Part shown: in pieces, positions 54,801 through 64,000 of the stretch
Position numbering within the stretch: the stretch's first letter is position 1
How the letters are laid out: each line of letters opens with the position of its first letter
Source: Asterias rubens
Taxonomy: Eukaryota; Echinodermata; Asteroidea; Forcipulatida; Asteriidae
Assembly: GCF_902459465.1 (NCBI RefSeq)
Contig: NC_047066.1
Coordinates: forward strand, 6,505,047 to 6,569,046
Direction of reading: 5' to 3'
DNA: 64,000 nt
The notes under the pieces: generated by a model
What the model was told of the DNA's origin: nothing
What the model saw: the letters and a program-made list of their open reading frames with translations, nothing else
The model's database searches: none
Translations under genes and position numbers: made by a program

Positions 54801-57032
54801 GGTTCGTCTGAATGCGTTGATCTAAACAATATATGAGATTCAAGACAATATTTGTTAAGAATTGTAGACCGAATAAATCCTTGGTGATAGGAATCTGAAC
54901 AAAATTGTAGGATTCGGGAAATGGCAAAGTTAAATGGCGAAATTAAAACTTAAAGACATGAGGACTGGCTATGGACCAGAAGCCAGGGTTAGCCACCTAT
55001 TCTATATGGCTTTATGCATGTCATCCAAAAAGACAAAGGAAAGAAATGTACCTGATCTCTTCTAGCTTGCTCCTGTTTCTCAACCGTCTGTTTTGGATCA
55101 TCGACCTTCCTGCTCGGCTGCAAGGAGGACATCAGTTGCATCTCCTCTCCATCATGCGAGACGTCTTCCTCTCTCTCTACCTTCTTACTCCTCTTCGTCT
55201 CTGATGAGGCAGAGACAGACCCCTGTTCTGCTTGGCGCTTCTTCCCTTTCTTCTTTGGGCGTTGATGTCTTTGTGAGGCATATTGTGTGGTATCTGATTG
55301 TTGTTGTGTACCCTGGTTTGATTTTGGACTATCTTTGGCACCAAATATATCAAGAGCTTTTGAAATCTGCTGCGTTGTAGCCCGTTTCGATACTGGTTTT
55401 ATGATCTGTTGGTTGAATTATTGACACTTATTAGAGCGTAGAGTGTCATGGCCGAGTGGTTAAGAGCATCGAATATAAGTTCTGGTGCTGATTCATCGGA
55501 GTGTGGGTTCGAATCCCGATTGTGACACTTGTGTCCTTGAGCAAGATACTTTACTATAATTGCTTCTCTTCACCCAGGGGTATAAATGGGTACCTGCGAG
55601 GGTAGAGGTTGTTATTGTGTATGAAAAAGCCACAAGCGCCTTACAGGCAGCTCAGGGCTGTATACTCCCAAGGGAGCTGAGAAACATTACAGGGATGTTA
55701 TTGGCCCCATGACCAGGGCACTAATGTAAAGAGTATTGATACGGTTATTGTGAAATGCGCTATATAAGAATTTGTTATATATTGTTATATTATTACAACA
55801 AGTCATGCATGTGGATTTTGACATCAGCTGGTACGTCAAAATCTGACAGCCCCATCAGACATTAATGTGGGGCTAACTTTAGCCTACCTTAGCTATATCT
55901 CTCTAAAGTTTTAATAAATCAGTTTCTCATAGTTGACTTCTACTCAGAGTCAGAATTAGTTGCGATAATGTAACTCTCCTTGCGGCCGTCGGGAGGAGGG
56001 TTACGATATCGCAACTAAATCAGAGTCAGAGAAAAAATATAAAGACACTTTTCTGGGATTTTCTTCATGGCACTGACGGAAGTGAAAAGGAGGGTTACGT
56101 TATCGCAAAGTAACTATGGAGGTATATAACAATAACATCTGCATCTGCATCTGTTACCTACCATGTTCTGTACAAACGCCTGGTGTGGCTATTCCGCACA
56201 GATAACAATAAAACAATAAATCGCACAAACTTTTTACACAGTGCCAGCCTACCTCCACTGCCAAATACCACTGGACGTAGCTGAAGCTCCGCCCCACTCA
56301 GGTTCGAATTTTCAACCTGGGTCTTTCGCTCGGAAATCTGGTAAGTTTTTGTGCCTTTTCTTCAAATTATTTCCTCAATGGTGTTTTGAGTGATATTGTA
56401 GGATTCATAAGACATTGAGGATCAAGTTCGTGTTTCTAGAATTTGTGTCATGATTTTCAAAAGTGGTAAAAATGGAGCAAATCTGCTGACTAGCTGTCAA
56501 AATTGTACGTTTTTAACCATTTCGCCCTGCACACATTGCGTTTGCTTCGTAACCCTCCGGCTACGCCGTCGGCAGGAGGGTTACGTTATCGCAACTACTA
56601 CACACTAGCTTAGCTACATTTTCTTTACAATTTTATGGTTCTTGGGAAGGTTTTTAAAGGCTATTAAAGGGACATAAATTTAAATGAAATCCTAATGGTC
56701 CGATTCCCACCTCGTGACTACGGAGCCAGTATAGAATAGAAGGACATTGTTGACTCGTACCTAACATTTCTCACGGTGAAGAAATAAATACAAAATAGCT
56801 TCACGATCATTATTGCACCCACTGGCACTGCAACTGCAATCCCAATATTTTTTATAATAATATCCCAATTAAATTAATAAAAGGATTCCTAATAAAACAC
56901 AAGATATGTTATGTTAACACTGAGACACATGACTTAATTCACCTCAAACTTTTCGGCATCCTTTCTAAAGCGTTGCAAATCGAATTTCAGACCAGCACCA
57001 AGTTTTCGCAAAAGGTCCATGGAGGTCGCCAT
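45853..57032 (-). CDS. DDX52: DDX52/ROK1 DEAD-box RNA helicase (about 690 aa, 13 exons)
   Basis: Exons: 57032-56943, 55405-55052, 54821-54636, 53656-53576, 53113-52939, 51355-51283, 51015-50812, 50496-50406, 49476-49354, 48034-47808, 47083-47012, 46694-46602, 46156-45853. All joins keep phase with GT-AG borders. Family signatures: N-terminal [25 protein letters not shown] motif [11 protein letters not shown], Walker [20 protein letters not shown], motif II DESD (Ser for Ala, as in DDX52/Rok1), [24 protein letters not shown], then AGCPVPEY. It is an ATP-dependent nucleolar helicase for 18S rRNA processing in the small-subunit processome (family knowledge). Human DDX52 is 599 aa; the excess is a Gln/Lys-rich exon 2 and a Lys/Ser-rich tail of about 100 residues ending in [11 protein letters not shown], a likely nucleolar signal. 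Introns are loaded with MITEs and SINEs. Confidence 0.97.
46797..46963 (-). mobile_element. SINE 3' tail, inverted
   Basis: On the - strand: CCTTATAAGGTGCTACATAA, then AGATACGTGC and an (ATT)n tail; same body as the SINE at 23573-23985. In DDX52 intron 11. Confidence 0.65.
47267..47420. repeat. MITE (CACAAAG / CTTTGTGAAATCGG family)
   Basis: GTATCACAAAGCAGTCAAAT ... CAGTTCTTTGTGAAATCGGC; a relative lies at 63299-63425. In DDX52 intron 10. Confidence 0.6.
47450..47782. repeat. MITE (GGACAC family)
   Basis: TTAAAGGCAGTGGACAC ... AAGTGTCCAGTGTCTTTAA; well-preserved terminal repeats. Ends 26 bp from DDX52 exon 10. Confidence 0.8.
48340..48600. repeat. foldback element
   Basis: Arms GAGGTGCTGTAGTTTTTGAG ... 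and ... AAAACTACAGCACCTC with ATTTTCATGACATTG in the inner arm. Lies in DDX52 intron 9. A short copy of the exon 10 splice-acceptor region (ATGTTGTCACGCTGAAG) is also duplicated nearby at 48224-48240. Confidence 0.7.
48957..49133. repeat. MITE (TTAGGAC family)
   Basis: GTCGATTTCACAAAGAGTTA ... AGAGTTTTGTGAAATCGACG, inverted ends plus GGACTCGTC iterons. Confidence 0.7.
49470..49640. repeat. triplicated splice-acceptor region of DDX52 intron 8
   Basis: Three tandem units of about 56-58 bp, each with CCCTGCNAAGATGGAGAGAA and AATAATAAAAA, that is, three copies (on the - strand) of a pyrimidine tract plus CAG. Only the exon-proximal CAG keeps the helicase frame. Confidence 0.8.
49650..49990 (+). 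mobile_element. degenerate tRNA-derived SINE
   Basis: CAGAGTTTGGGTTTGAGTCA (B-box remnant), then CTGATGGGACATTAAGCC and AAAAGAACCTAGTGCA, the body of the 23573 SINE. In DDX52 intron 8. Confidence 0.6.
51520..51655 (+). mobile_element. SINE-type 3' tail with (ATT)n
   Basis: TGTAAAGTGCCTTGGAGC, then GGCGCTATATAAATG and (TTATTA)n, a tail typical of animal tRNA-SINEs and their LINE partners. In DDX52 intron 5. Confidence 0.55.
51710..51748 (+). ncRNA. degenerate hammerhead-like motif
   Basis: GCCT...AGGC (stem I), GACTC/GGGTC (stem II), GAAA and TGTC in hammerhead order, but the CUGANGA box is degraded (TTCGAGA). Possibly another Penelope-type relic. Confidence 0.3.
51800..51936. repeat. duplicated intron segment, paired with 54308-54437
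   Basis: TTATTTCATCATAGTTTACA ... GTTTATTTACTGATCG ... AGCGCTTACCGCC occurs in DDX52 introns 5 and 3 with few differences. Confidence 0.85.
51910..52131. repeat. MITE (GGGCCCAATTTCAT family, long subtype)
   Basis: GCGCTTACCGCCGAATTCTG ... GAGCCACGAAATTGGGCCC; the closest relative is 63425-63668. The left end is truncated at the duplicated segment. Confidence 0.75.
52140..52740. mobile_element. SINE relic split by a 394-bp foldback MITE
   Basis: SINE body (GTGTGGGTTTGAACTCCC; CCCAGGTGTATTAATGGGAA) resembles the 55443 SINE. The foldback at 52284-52677 (TTAAAGGAGCATGTTG ... CGACGTGTTCCTTTAA) has a central perfect hairpin TAACACGGTCGGCCATTTAT / ATAAATGGCCGACCGTGTTA. A roughly 60-bp host block is duplicated on both sides of it. 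Confidence 0.75.
53235..53390. repeat. GTGCCCTT-rich interspersed repeat, copy 3
   Basis: CACCATGGCCTCTGTTGCCC, GGAAGTGCCCTTTCC and CTTGCCCTCTCAAAG; same family as 21364 and 22705. In DDX52 intron 4, next to a (CAA)n run at 53148-53175. Confidence 0.55.
53866..54252. repeat. MITE (GGACAC family)
   Basis: TTTTAAATGCAGTGGCCA ... AAGGTGTCTAGTGTCTTTTA with the usual AAACGGCTCCCTCTGAAG interior. In DDX52 intron 3. Confidence 0.75.
55443..55800 (+). mobile_element. tRNA-Leu-type SINE
   Basis: Head 55443-55528 with A box TGGCCGAGTGGTTAAG, B box GGTTCGAATCCC and paired ends GTGTCA/TGACAC. The body has GGTATAAATGGGTACCTG; the tail GAAATGCGCTATATAAGAAT is followed by TTA repeats. In DDX52 intron 1, 38 bp upstream (gene sense) of exon 2. 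Confidence 0.8.
55955..56602. repeat. GGTTACGTTATCGCAA repeat cluster
   Basis: TTGCGATAATGTAAC pairs with GTTACGATATCGCAA at 55957-56016. GGAGGGTTACGTTATCGCAA recurs at 56092 and 56574, and CCGTCGG(C/G)AGGAGGG at 55987 and 56567. Perhaps one 645-bp element with complex ends. In DDX52 intron 1. Confidence 0.55.
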
Positions 57033-60000
57033 CTTGAAATCATAGAGCACATGCGGTTGTTGAGCGCAATTTAATAATGCGAGCTTTTCCCGAAATTGCG
57101 CAAAATCGGTTTGTCTTCCCTTCAGCGCGCAATTTCAGCGACTTTTTTCCAATAGGGCGCAATTTGAACTGTGTAAAAGTTTGTTTACCTAGCTCTCAGA
57201 AAATAATTTACCTCTCAGAAATTTGCAATTCTTTGGATCTTTTCTTTGGACCGAAGTCACGTTCCTTCTGAATTTTTTCTTGCATGGTCCTTGTGACAGA
57301 ATATTCTACCCCCACTATATAATGTTATGGTGAATTTGTTCAACCCATATTTACCATGGGAACACAGACACTAGGCTGGGGGCGGGGGGGGGGGGACGAC
57401 AAGCTTCCCTTGTAAGAATAGTATTGTAAATTGCTTAGTCCATTTTATTTCTAATTAAGACCCATTTGTTTATTTGTAAAGTGCCATGAGCGCAATAGAA
57501 ATAAAGTTTATTAGTGTAAGCTTGGAGTTTGAATTTAAGCTCGATCTGGGGCATGGTGAAACCTAGACCCAGTTACTCTGGCTGGGGCAATGTAGTCATT
57601 ATCGGTCAAAAAGGAGTACAGCTGCTCCCCAGTAGGTTGAACCCCAATTTGTCTTGATTAAAACTATTGTGTGCTTGGAATCTTTTGGAGGATTGGGTGG
57701 GGGGGGGGGGGGGGGGGTGTATTTCTGTTCCAATGGGGAAGTAGTGTGTGAATATAGTGGGGATATAGTGGTGGACTGGTGGGGGGGGGGGGGGGGGGAG
57801 AGGGAGGGAGACCCATCTGTATGCCTATAGGCAAGCGCATATTTTGAACTCAAAACCATTTCATATACATGTATACTGTTAAAAAAAAGGGGCTTGATAA
57901 TAACACAATCCAAGATAGGAAACAATTTTAAAGAGAAGTGAGTACTTTGAGGTTTATTTTCATTACATCATCGTGCTATTTATAGATACATAACTACAAA
58001 ATCCTACAGACTTTTATGATACAGAATAATAGCAGTTTCTGCTTTGGGCATTGATGTCTGTTTTGATGTTGTTTCAATGTGTCACACAAGATCTTTGTAA
58101 AATCTGCTTAAATAAATTGTTAAAATGCAAAGATCAATTGCATGACTGCATAATAATACTCTTCTTTTACAAAAATTTTAACAACTTTTTTAAAAATTAG
58201 ACTGGTTTTTTTTCTTCTTCAAATTCTCAACCAACAAGTACTAATAAGCATTCAACCAAACAGGGCCCAATTTCATAGCGCTGCTTAACGGTAAGCAAAT
58301 TTGCGTGCTTACTGTAGCAGAAAAATTTGCTTAAGCCTTAGCGTATTTCACAGGTTAGCAGAAAAATTGGGCGGCCATATTGCTTGTTTACCACGGATTT
58401 GCATTGTGACGTAATAACCGAAGGTTAGCATGCCTTTTCGTGTGCTTACGGTTAGCAGCTCTATGAAATAGAAATTGCAAAGTAAGCACAAAATCGGCTG
58501 GTAAGCAGCGCTATGAAGTTGGGCCCTGGTCCCAACAATTTCATTGCTCTGCTTACCATAAGCAGATATTCGGCGCTCAGGGAAGCAGGGAATTCCCCTA
58601 CATTAAGCTTATTCCACAGGTAAGCAGGGAATTTTGGCTTGTATGCATGCGTACTCAACACTACTAGAAATTCTTTGCTTACACACCTAGCGCATTCAGC
58701 GCTAGTCGGTAAAGGAGAAATTCTTCGCTTACACAGCTAGCACATTAAGCGCTTGCACAGTAAGCGGAGAATGGTGATCGTAATTGCAGAATTTGGCAGT
58801 AAGCAGAGCCATAAAACTGTGCCTATATTAATCATTTTTAACTATCATTACTTTAACGAAATTCATAATGGATGCCAAGACCACTTTACATTTTAAATAG
58901 TCTTAAAATTGTAGCATTTAGTTAAGAAAGGCAATACAGGTAATCAGGTATTTGCTTTACTGACACAGCAATGTGTTCCGCATTATTCTGTACAATAGCA
59001 TTCCAAAACCGCTTTGACTCTTGCATGGTGAATTCTTGTACCTTGAACAATTTGGTTCCATTGAATGCTTAATAGTATTTTCAAAGCTTTGTCAACCCAA
59101 AGGCCAGGGTCCAATTTTATAGCGCCGCTTAACGGTAAGCAAATATTCGTGCTTACAAATTTGCTAAGGTGTAAACGTATTAAATAGGTAAGCAGAAAAC
59201 ATTCACCAAGGATTTGTATTGTTACATTGTTAATTTTCGTGCAGTAAGCACTGGAACATTAAGCATGCCATTTCGAGTGCTTACGTTAAGCAGTGCTATG
59301 AAATGGAAATCGTGCAGTAAGCACAAAATCTGCCGTTAAGCAGCTCTATGAAATTGGTAATCTGCACCAATAAAAGAATAAATCCCAGTCAATTCCCTGA
59401 AACACACAAAAACCAAAATCCCTACCAAAATAAATAAACAGAATACAAACAACACTCAAATTAAACTGCAACTCACTACGAGAAAAACACAAACCCCTAA
59501 AATTCCCTGAAATAAAACTATAAGATTTTTAAGACCAATGGGGGACTTTTGAACACTAGGTGGGAGCAGACTTTTTATTACCGGGTAAATTTCTATTGTT
59601 ACATAGTTCTGAGCACGCACACATTACTAAGAACAACAGGTTTTACCTGGTAGGTCTGCTGCCACCAAGCGTCCTGAAAGTCTCCCATTCTGAAAGCAGC
59701 AGGCCCTCTCAGCAACCACTATGAGTTTTAAAACATTCAAATCTACAGCAAAGTTTGCAAGATGTACAGTCCCAATCACACTACCTGTCACAACAGCACA
59801 AACTTTATCCGTTTCACATTTGGGTCCAATTTTGTGGTTCGGCTTACTATGTAATTCTGGGCTTACTGAGCCCCGTAAAGCAAATAATTCCACGGGATGT
59901 AAGCACAGAATTTCACAGTAAGCAGAGCCATCAAATTGGGAACCGATGATGTGCATACATGCCAAATTTGTCTGGAACGCTAGGAACATTTGTTATGAGA

Positions 60001-60154
60001 ACCTTTCCTGTTTTCCTTTGTCATGTCAAGGTTTCGTTGTATCAACAATCTTTCTTAAAGGAAAACTGGATTACTCCAGAAGCTTCAATTTGTTTTATTT
60101 TGAACTGCAAGTATGCTACTGGTGAAGAGACGTTTCGTGTAAAAAATCCTTCCC
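57033..60154. other. intergenic, EP400-like gene to DDX52, MITE-rich
   Basis: Includes the DDX52 upstream region. Long G-runs lie at 57384-57394, 57699-57717 and 57780-57798. MITEs of the CCAATTTCATAG family lie at 58263-58528, 58530-58820, 59107-59362 and 59815-59940. A SINE-like tail (TTGTAAAGTGCCATGAGCGC) is at 57475-57515. No gene found. Confidence 0.6.
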
Positions 60155-63100
60155 TTATTGGTTGGATGTATGCGATGGCTTCCTTAGCCTCATAGCGTAA
60201 GGGGAAGCCCTTACTGCTGGTTGCTGCTTTGCCTGTTGCTGCTGAGGATCAGGAGATGTAGCTGGATGTGGACTAGAACCCTGCTGCCTCTTTGCTGCTT
60301 GAGAAGACCCTTCAGATTCCGACTCAACGTCTACTTTAGTCTGTTCCTGGGACTGCAACTGCGGCTGAGCCTGAGGTTGTGGCACTTGTACTACTGTAGC
60401 TTCCACCTGCGGTTCCGGAAGTTTAGTCTGGACTGTAATTTGAGGCTGAGGAGGTGTGGGTTTCTGCAGCGTTTGCTGGGGAAGATTTTTTTGTTGCTGC
60501 AGTTGCTGTTGAACAGCCTGTAGTTTCTGCTGCTGAAGGCGCTGCTGCTGGGCAGCTGCAACTGCAGCTGCTTGCTGCTGTTGCTGTGTCTGCACAGACC
60601 CTGTAGGTTGTTTCTGAGCCTGGAGTTGCTGCTGCACCAATCGCTGCGCTTGAGTCTGCAGTAGAGCTTGACGCTGGGCAGGCAACTGCTGCGCCTGTGA
60701 GAGCGTGACCACAGCAGTCTGCATCTTCGAAGGTTGTGTCGTTAACGTGACCTGCACCGGGGATCCCGACTGGAGGGTGACCTGTGCCTGTATGCTCGCT
60801 GCCAGTTGACCCGACCCCACCACCTGAACTGTCGGTGTCCCGCTAGCAGGCTGCACCCTGGTTGTCTGCGAACCAGGTACACTCTGTACCGTGACAGTCT
60901 GCTGTCCCTGTGCGGCGGCGTTAGCCTGCGAGTTCTTCAGAGCCTGTGCCTGTGCCTGAGCTTGCGATAACACCCGAGCAAGATGAGTCATGTTCTGAGT
61001 TCCCCCGCTTGAGACCAGCTGGGTAAGGATCTGCTTCTGGGCGGGGGTCATGATGTGTGTTTGACCCATGGACTTGGCGACAGTCAATAGGGAGGTTCCT
61101 GATACGGTGGGGATGATGGTGACTGGTTTACCGGCTTGTTGGATTGAGAGTGTTGCTCCGGCTGCCTGGGACTGCTTCACTTGCTGCTGGAGCTGCTGAC
61201 GCACTGTGGCCAACTGCTGAACCTGAAATTAACGAACACAAAATAGAAAAACTTCCTCAGATACAATATCGGTTTGTAGTTTTTTTAATCACAGTAACTC
61301 ATATTTTTATATTTATCATGTTTATCTTGTGAAAAGATTCCACTAGATAAGCATTCATCTATAGGCAAAACATTTCCACAAACTGCAGAACAAAAACCAC
61401 CCAACATTTTACAAGATACAAATCTTCAAGGCTGAACATAGATTTTGTTTGTATTTTTTCATAATTTTTTTACAAACATTTTACAAAAGGGAAACTTTTG
61501 CCAAGCCATATTATATATTTTGTGAACCTCAAGGGCTCCTGTAATAAATTATTGTCAATGTGAACAAAAGAAAGGTTTACTAATCACTGACAACTCCATA
61601 ATAAATATCAAGTGTTCTTCTGACCTGTCCAACACGTTGCACAACCGTCGGACTGCCTTGTGCTTGTGAGGTCGTTACCCTTTGAACCCTGACCTGTTGT
61701 AGTTGCTGAGGGGTCAATCCACTGACCTGTTGAGACAGAGTCTGGACACGCTGTTGCTGGCCACTAGCTGTCTGCACAACCTGTTCAGAATGGTTAAAAA
61801 GCTTTTTGAATTTGATGTTTTCAATATAAACAAATATCTGAATTACAACATTCAATGTAAACAAAATTACAGAAACCAACAGACTTCGGAACACAATTCC
61901 AACCAGCATAATGAACTCATTTTCTCTCATTATTTTCATGAAGCGTCCTAAACCTGTTACTGTTTGTTATTGTACTGAACGTTAGATTTTAAAAAGAATT
62001 CAGTTGTGATTTTCAAGTAAATATAAACAAACATACAAGCAAGTTCATTTACAACACTGCCATCACATACAAGTCAAGCACCCTGACTGCAAAAACAAAA
62101 AAGGAACCTTCAAGTGTCGGACTGATCGGTTAGACCAATCTAATTGGATCAGATAAGTTTTCCGGCGTGTGCATATGAACTGTTCCAATGTATCGCCAGA
62201 TGGTTTGAGGACGCTCAAAATAATACATGTGCATATTCACTCTTGACGTAGTGCGCCTGTATTTGGCACAATGATGTGGTCCAAGGGAATGTCTGGCGAC
62301 CCACTGTATTGCAGACAGGTGCCCGAGTATTCTTTTCCACTTCCTTGAATGTGCCCGACTCCTGATAAGCTCACTTAGCAAGGCTTGTTTTCTTCACCCA
62401 TTTTCACCCTCAGTCAGGGCCCAATTTCATAGAGCTGCTAAGCACAAAAATTTGCTTAGCATGACATTTCTTCCTTTATAAAAACAGGATTACCAACCAA
62501 ATTTCCAAGTGATTTTCAGGAAAAGCAAACAACAGCTGAATACCAATAACAAGCAATGTGCAACAACTGGAAATTTGGTCGGTAATCTTGTTTTTATCAA
62601 GGAAGAAATTTCATGCTAAGCAAATTTTTGTGCTTAGCAGTTCTATGAAATTGGGCCCTGGTTTATTCATAACAGATGATGGCCATGGAATCTTTCTTAC
62701 CTGTTGATTAGCCAGAGCGCCACTGACAGCGACGGTTACCGTTGGTGAACTGATTCTGATCTGAGCTCCACTGATGGTACCGGATGTTCCTTGTAGCTGA
62801 CCCTGAGACACCACTGTGCTGACTGGGAGCTTCTGGGCAGCGAGGATCTGCTGGGCTTTCACACTCAGCTGTTAAAACAGAGAGATATTCTAATTCAATT
62901 CAAACACATATTTAGTCCTAAAGCAGAAACTTGTTACACAAACCTTTCTGCTTAAGCAGCTCTATGTGAGGTTCTTATAAGACTACAATTTTCTGCATAA
63001 ATGAGATGGAATCCAGTTGTGAACTGTACATATACAGCAAGGTATTTTGGCTAGTAACCTTCCCTGGTAGACAATTTTTCGGTGCTCAATTTTGTGTATA

Positions 63101-64000
63101 AAAATCTCTATGTAATTTGGACTAGAGACCAAACTCATGGGGCTGCTTGTCTCGAAACAAAATTATGCTTACCAGGTTACCAGCCACAATAGCATGTCTC
63201 ATGTTCAATTTGTGAGTGGTATCCTGCTAGTTTCTGCTATGCAAACAATAGTTAAGTAATATTGTCCGCTTCAGCAGCTTAATGAAATTGGGACAAGGGG
63301 CCGATTTCACAAAGAGCTAAGATTGATCTTAACTGCAAATCAATCTTAGTTGCTAAGTAAAGTGTGATGTCACAATACAAATCACTATGGTGATGCTGAC
63401 AATTTGTCTTACGATGGATCTTGGCCCTATTTCATGGCTCTGCTTACCGCCGAATTCTGCGCCTACGATCAGGATCCCCCGCTTATGTGTATGTGCCAAA
63501 TTTCTGCAGTAGCCTTATAAACGTAGAATGCCTAGTAATGTGGAGTACGCACAGGCAGAAGCCAACATTCGCCGCTAACCTGTGAAATACGCTTGCTATG
63601 AGCACAGAATTCCCTACTTGCGTAACCGCCGATTCTGTGCTTACGGTAAGCAGAGCCATGAAATTGGGCTTTTATTTCTTTATGAAATCAAGCCAAGGTC
63701 AATGTAGCACTAATGTGAGGTACCACTCACCAGTTGCTGTTGCTGTTGCTTGGCCTGATGTTGAACCTTCTGCATCTGCAGAATCTGCTGGAAGTTCATT
63801 TTGGACACGGTGTTTGGGATGGTCAGTGCCTTCATGGGAATGCTCCCCTGTTGACCCGCAGTGAGACCCTTCTGGCCTGAGGTCGATCCGATGGTCAACC
63901 CACTGACCGTGATACCCTTGACCCCTGCCACGGTGGTCAGCGGCAGGGTAGTGATGGCCGCTGTCGTTGTCTTAGGATTCTTCTGGTTGAGAAGCTGCTG
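60155..64000 (-). CDS. EP400: Q-rich C-terminus of an EP400-like chromatin protein, 5' incomplete
   Basis: Four exons, phase 0 throughout with GT-AG borders: 64000-63731 (runs off the edge), 62868-62701, 61780-61625 and 61222-60155; 553 residues, stop TGA or TAA-type codon at 60155. Very Gln/Val/Thr-rich low-complexity sequence: VAGVKGITVSGLTIG, QQILQMQKVQHQAKQQQQQL, VSGLTPQQLQQV, MTPAQKQILTQLV, ending PYAMRLRKPSHTSNQ. As I recall it, human EP400 ends in similar Q-rich sequence (VAGISVAIGQ, then Q runs, and a final basic MRVPAVRLKTP). EP400 is the Swr1-type ATPase scaffold of the TIP60 histone acetylase complex. No catalytic domain lies in this window, so another Q-rich nuclear protein is possible. 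Confidence 0.62.
62417..62658. repeat. 242-bp MITE (GGGCCCAATTTCAT family)
   Basis: Nearly identical to 40625-40866, with perfect GGGCCCAATTTCATAGA ends. In an intron of the EP400-like gene, 42 bp from an exon. Confidence 0.9.
63299..63668. repeat. two adjacent MITEs
   Basis: 63299-63425: GGCCGATTTCACAAAGAGCT family (relative at 47267). 63425-63668: GGCCCTATTTCATGGCTCTG ... CAGAGCCATGAAATTGGGC (relative at 51910). In the intron before the 62868 exon. Confidence 0.75.

Noticed and set aside
60221-60523. 100-codon + strand frame opposite the EP400-like last exon
   Set aside because: Leu/Arg-rich complement of a Gln-rich coding exon; a shadow frame.

Overview
The window looks like nuclear DNA from a marine deuterostome invertebrate, most likely an echinoderm; sea star is my guess. 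Coding sequence is split by GT-AG introns, the genome is AT-rich and crowded with short inverted-repeat elements (MITEs), tRNA-derived SINEs and LINE tails, and the recognisable genes are animal genes. No bacterial operon, CRISPR array or phage feature is visible.

Layout. (1) 1-19 kb, + strand: a tandem array of six single-exon C-type lectin copies (4446, 6901, 10053, 11515, 14403, 17922). Copies 2, 4 and 6 are intact (165, 165 and 159 aa). Copies 1, 3 and 5 are broken by a deletion, a nonsense codon, and an early stop before the last cysteine. Two further half-domain relics lie downstream of copies 4 and 6. The array continues off the left edge. Two Helitron-like elements sit in it, one carrying a 5S rRNA-like insert. 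(2) 19-28 kb: a 5'-truncated LINE, segmental duplications, a 133-bp tandem repeat, a tRNA-Leu-derived SINE and MITEs, with no convincing gene. (3) 28.3-33.1 kb, - strand: four exons of a coiled-coil protein resembling the N-terminus of ZCCHC8 (NEXT complex). Intron 1 has AT-AC U12-type signals, and intron 2 holds a 21-unit, 69-bp tRNA-like satellite. (4) 34-39 kb: a nest of repeats with a roughly 710-bp foldback element bearing a piggyBac-like TTAA end. (5) 39.3-43.4 kb, - strand: a complete five-exon short-chain dehydrogenase of C-factor type, whose last exon has a partial copy at 34.2 kb. (6) 45.9-57.0 kb, - strand: a complete 13-exon DDX52/ROK1 DEAD-box helicase (about 690 aa). (7) 60.2-64.0 kb, - strand: the last four exons (553 aa) of a Q-rich protein that fits the C-terminus of EP400; the gene runs off the right edge.

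The lectins would be secreted, probably immune or recognition proteins. The other genes are housekeeping (RNA surveillance, rRNA processing, chromatin, metabolism) and do not form one pathway. The most unusual items are the intronic tRNA-like satellite with its higher-order repeat, the textbook AT-AC intron, the lectin array with change concentrated in its second half, and two hammerhead-ribozyme-like cores. Exon borders were derived by hand from splice signals and reading phase. Family assignments rest on motifs and remembered homologues, not on searches.
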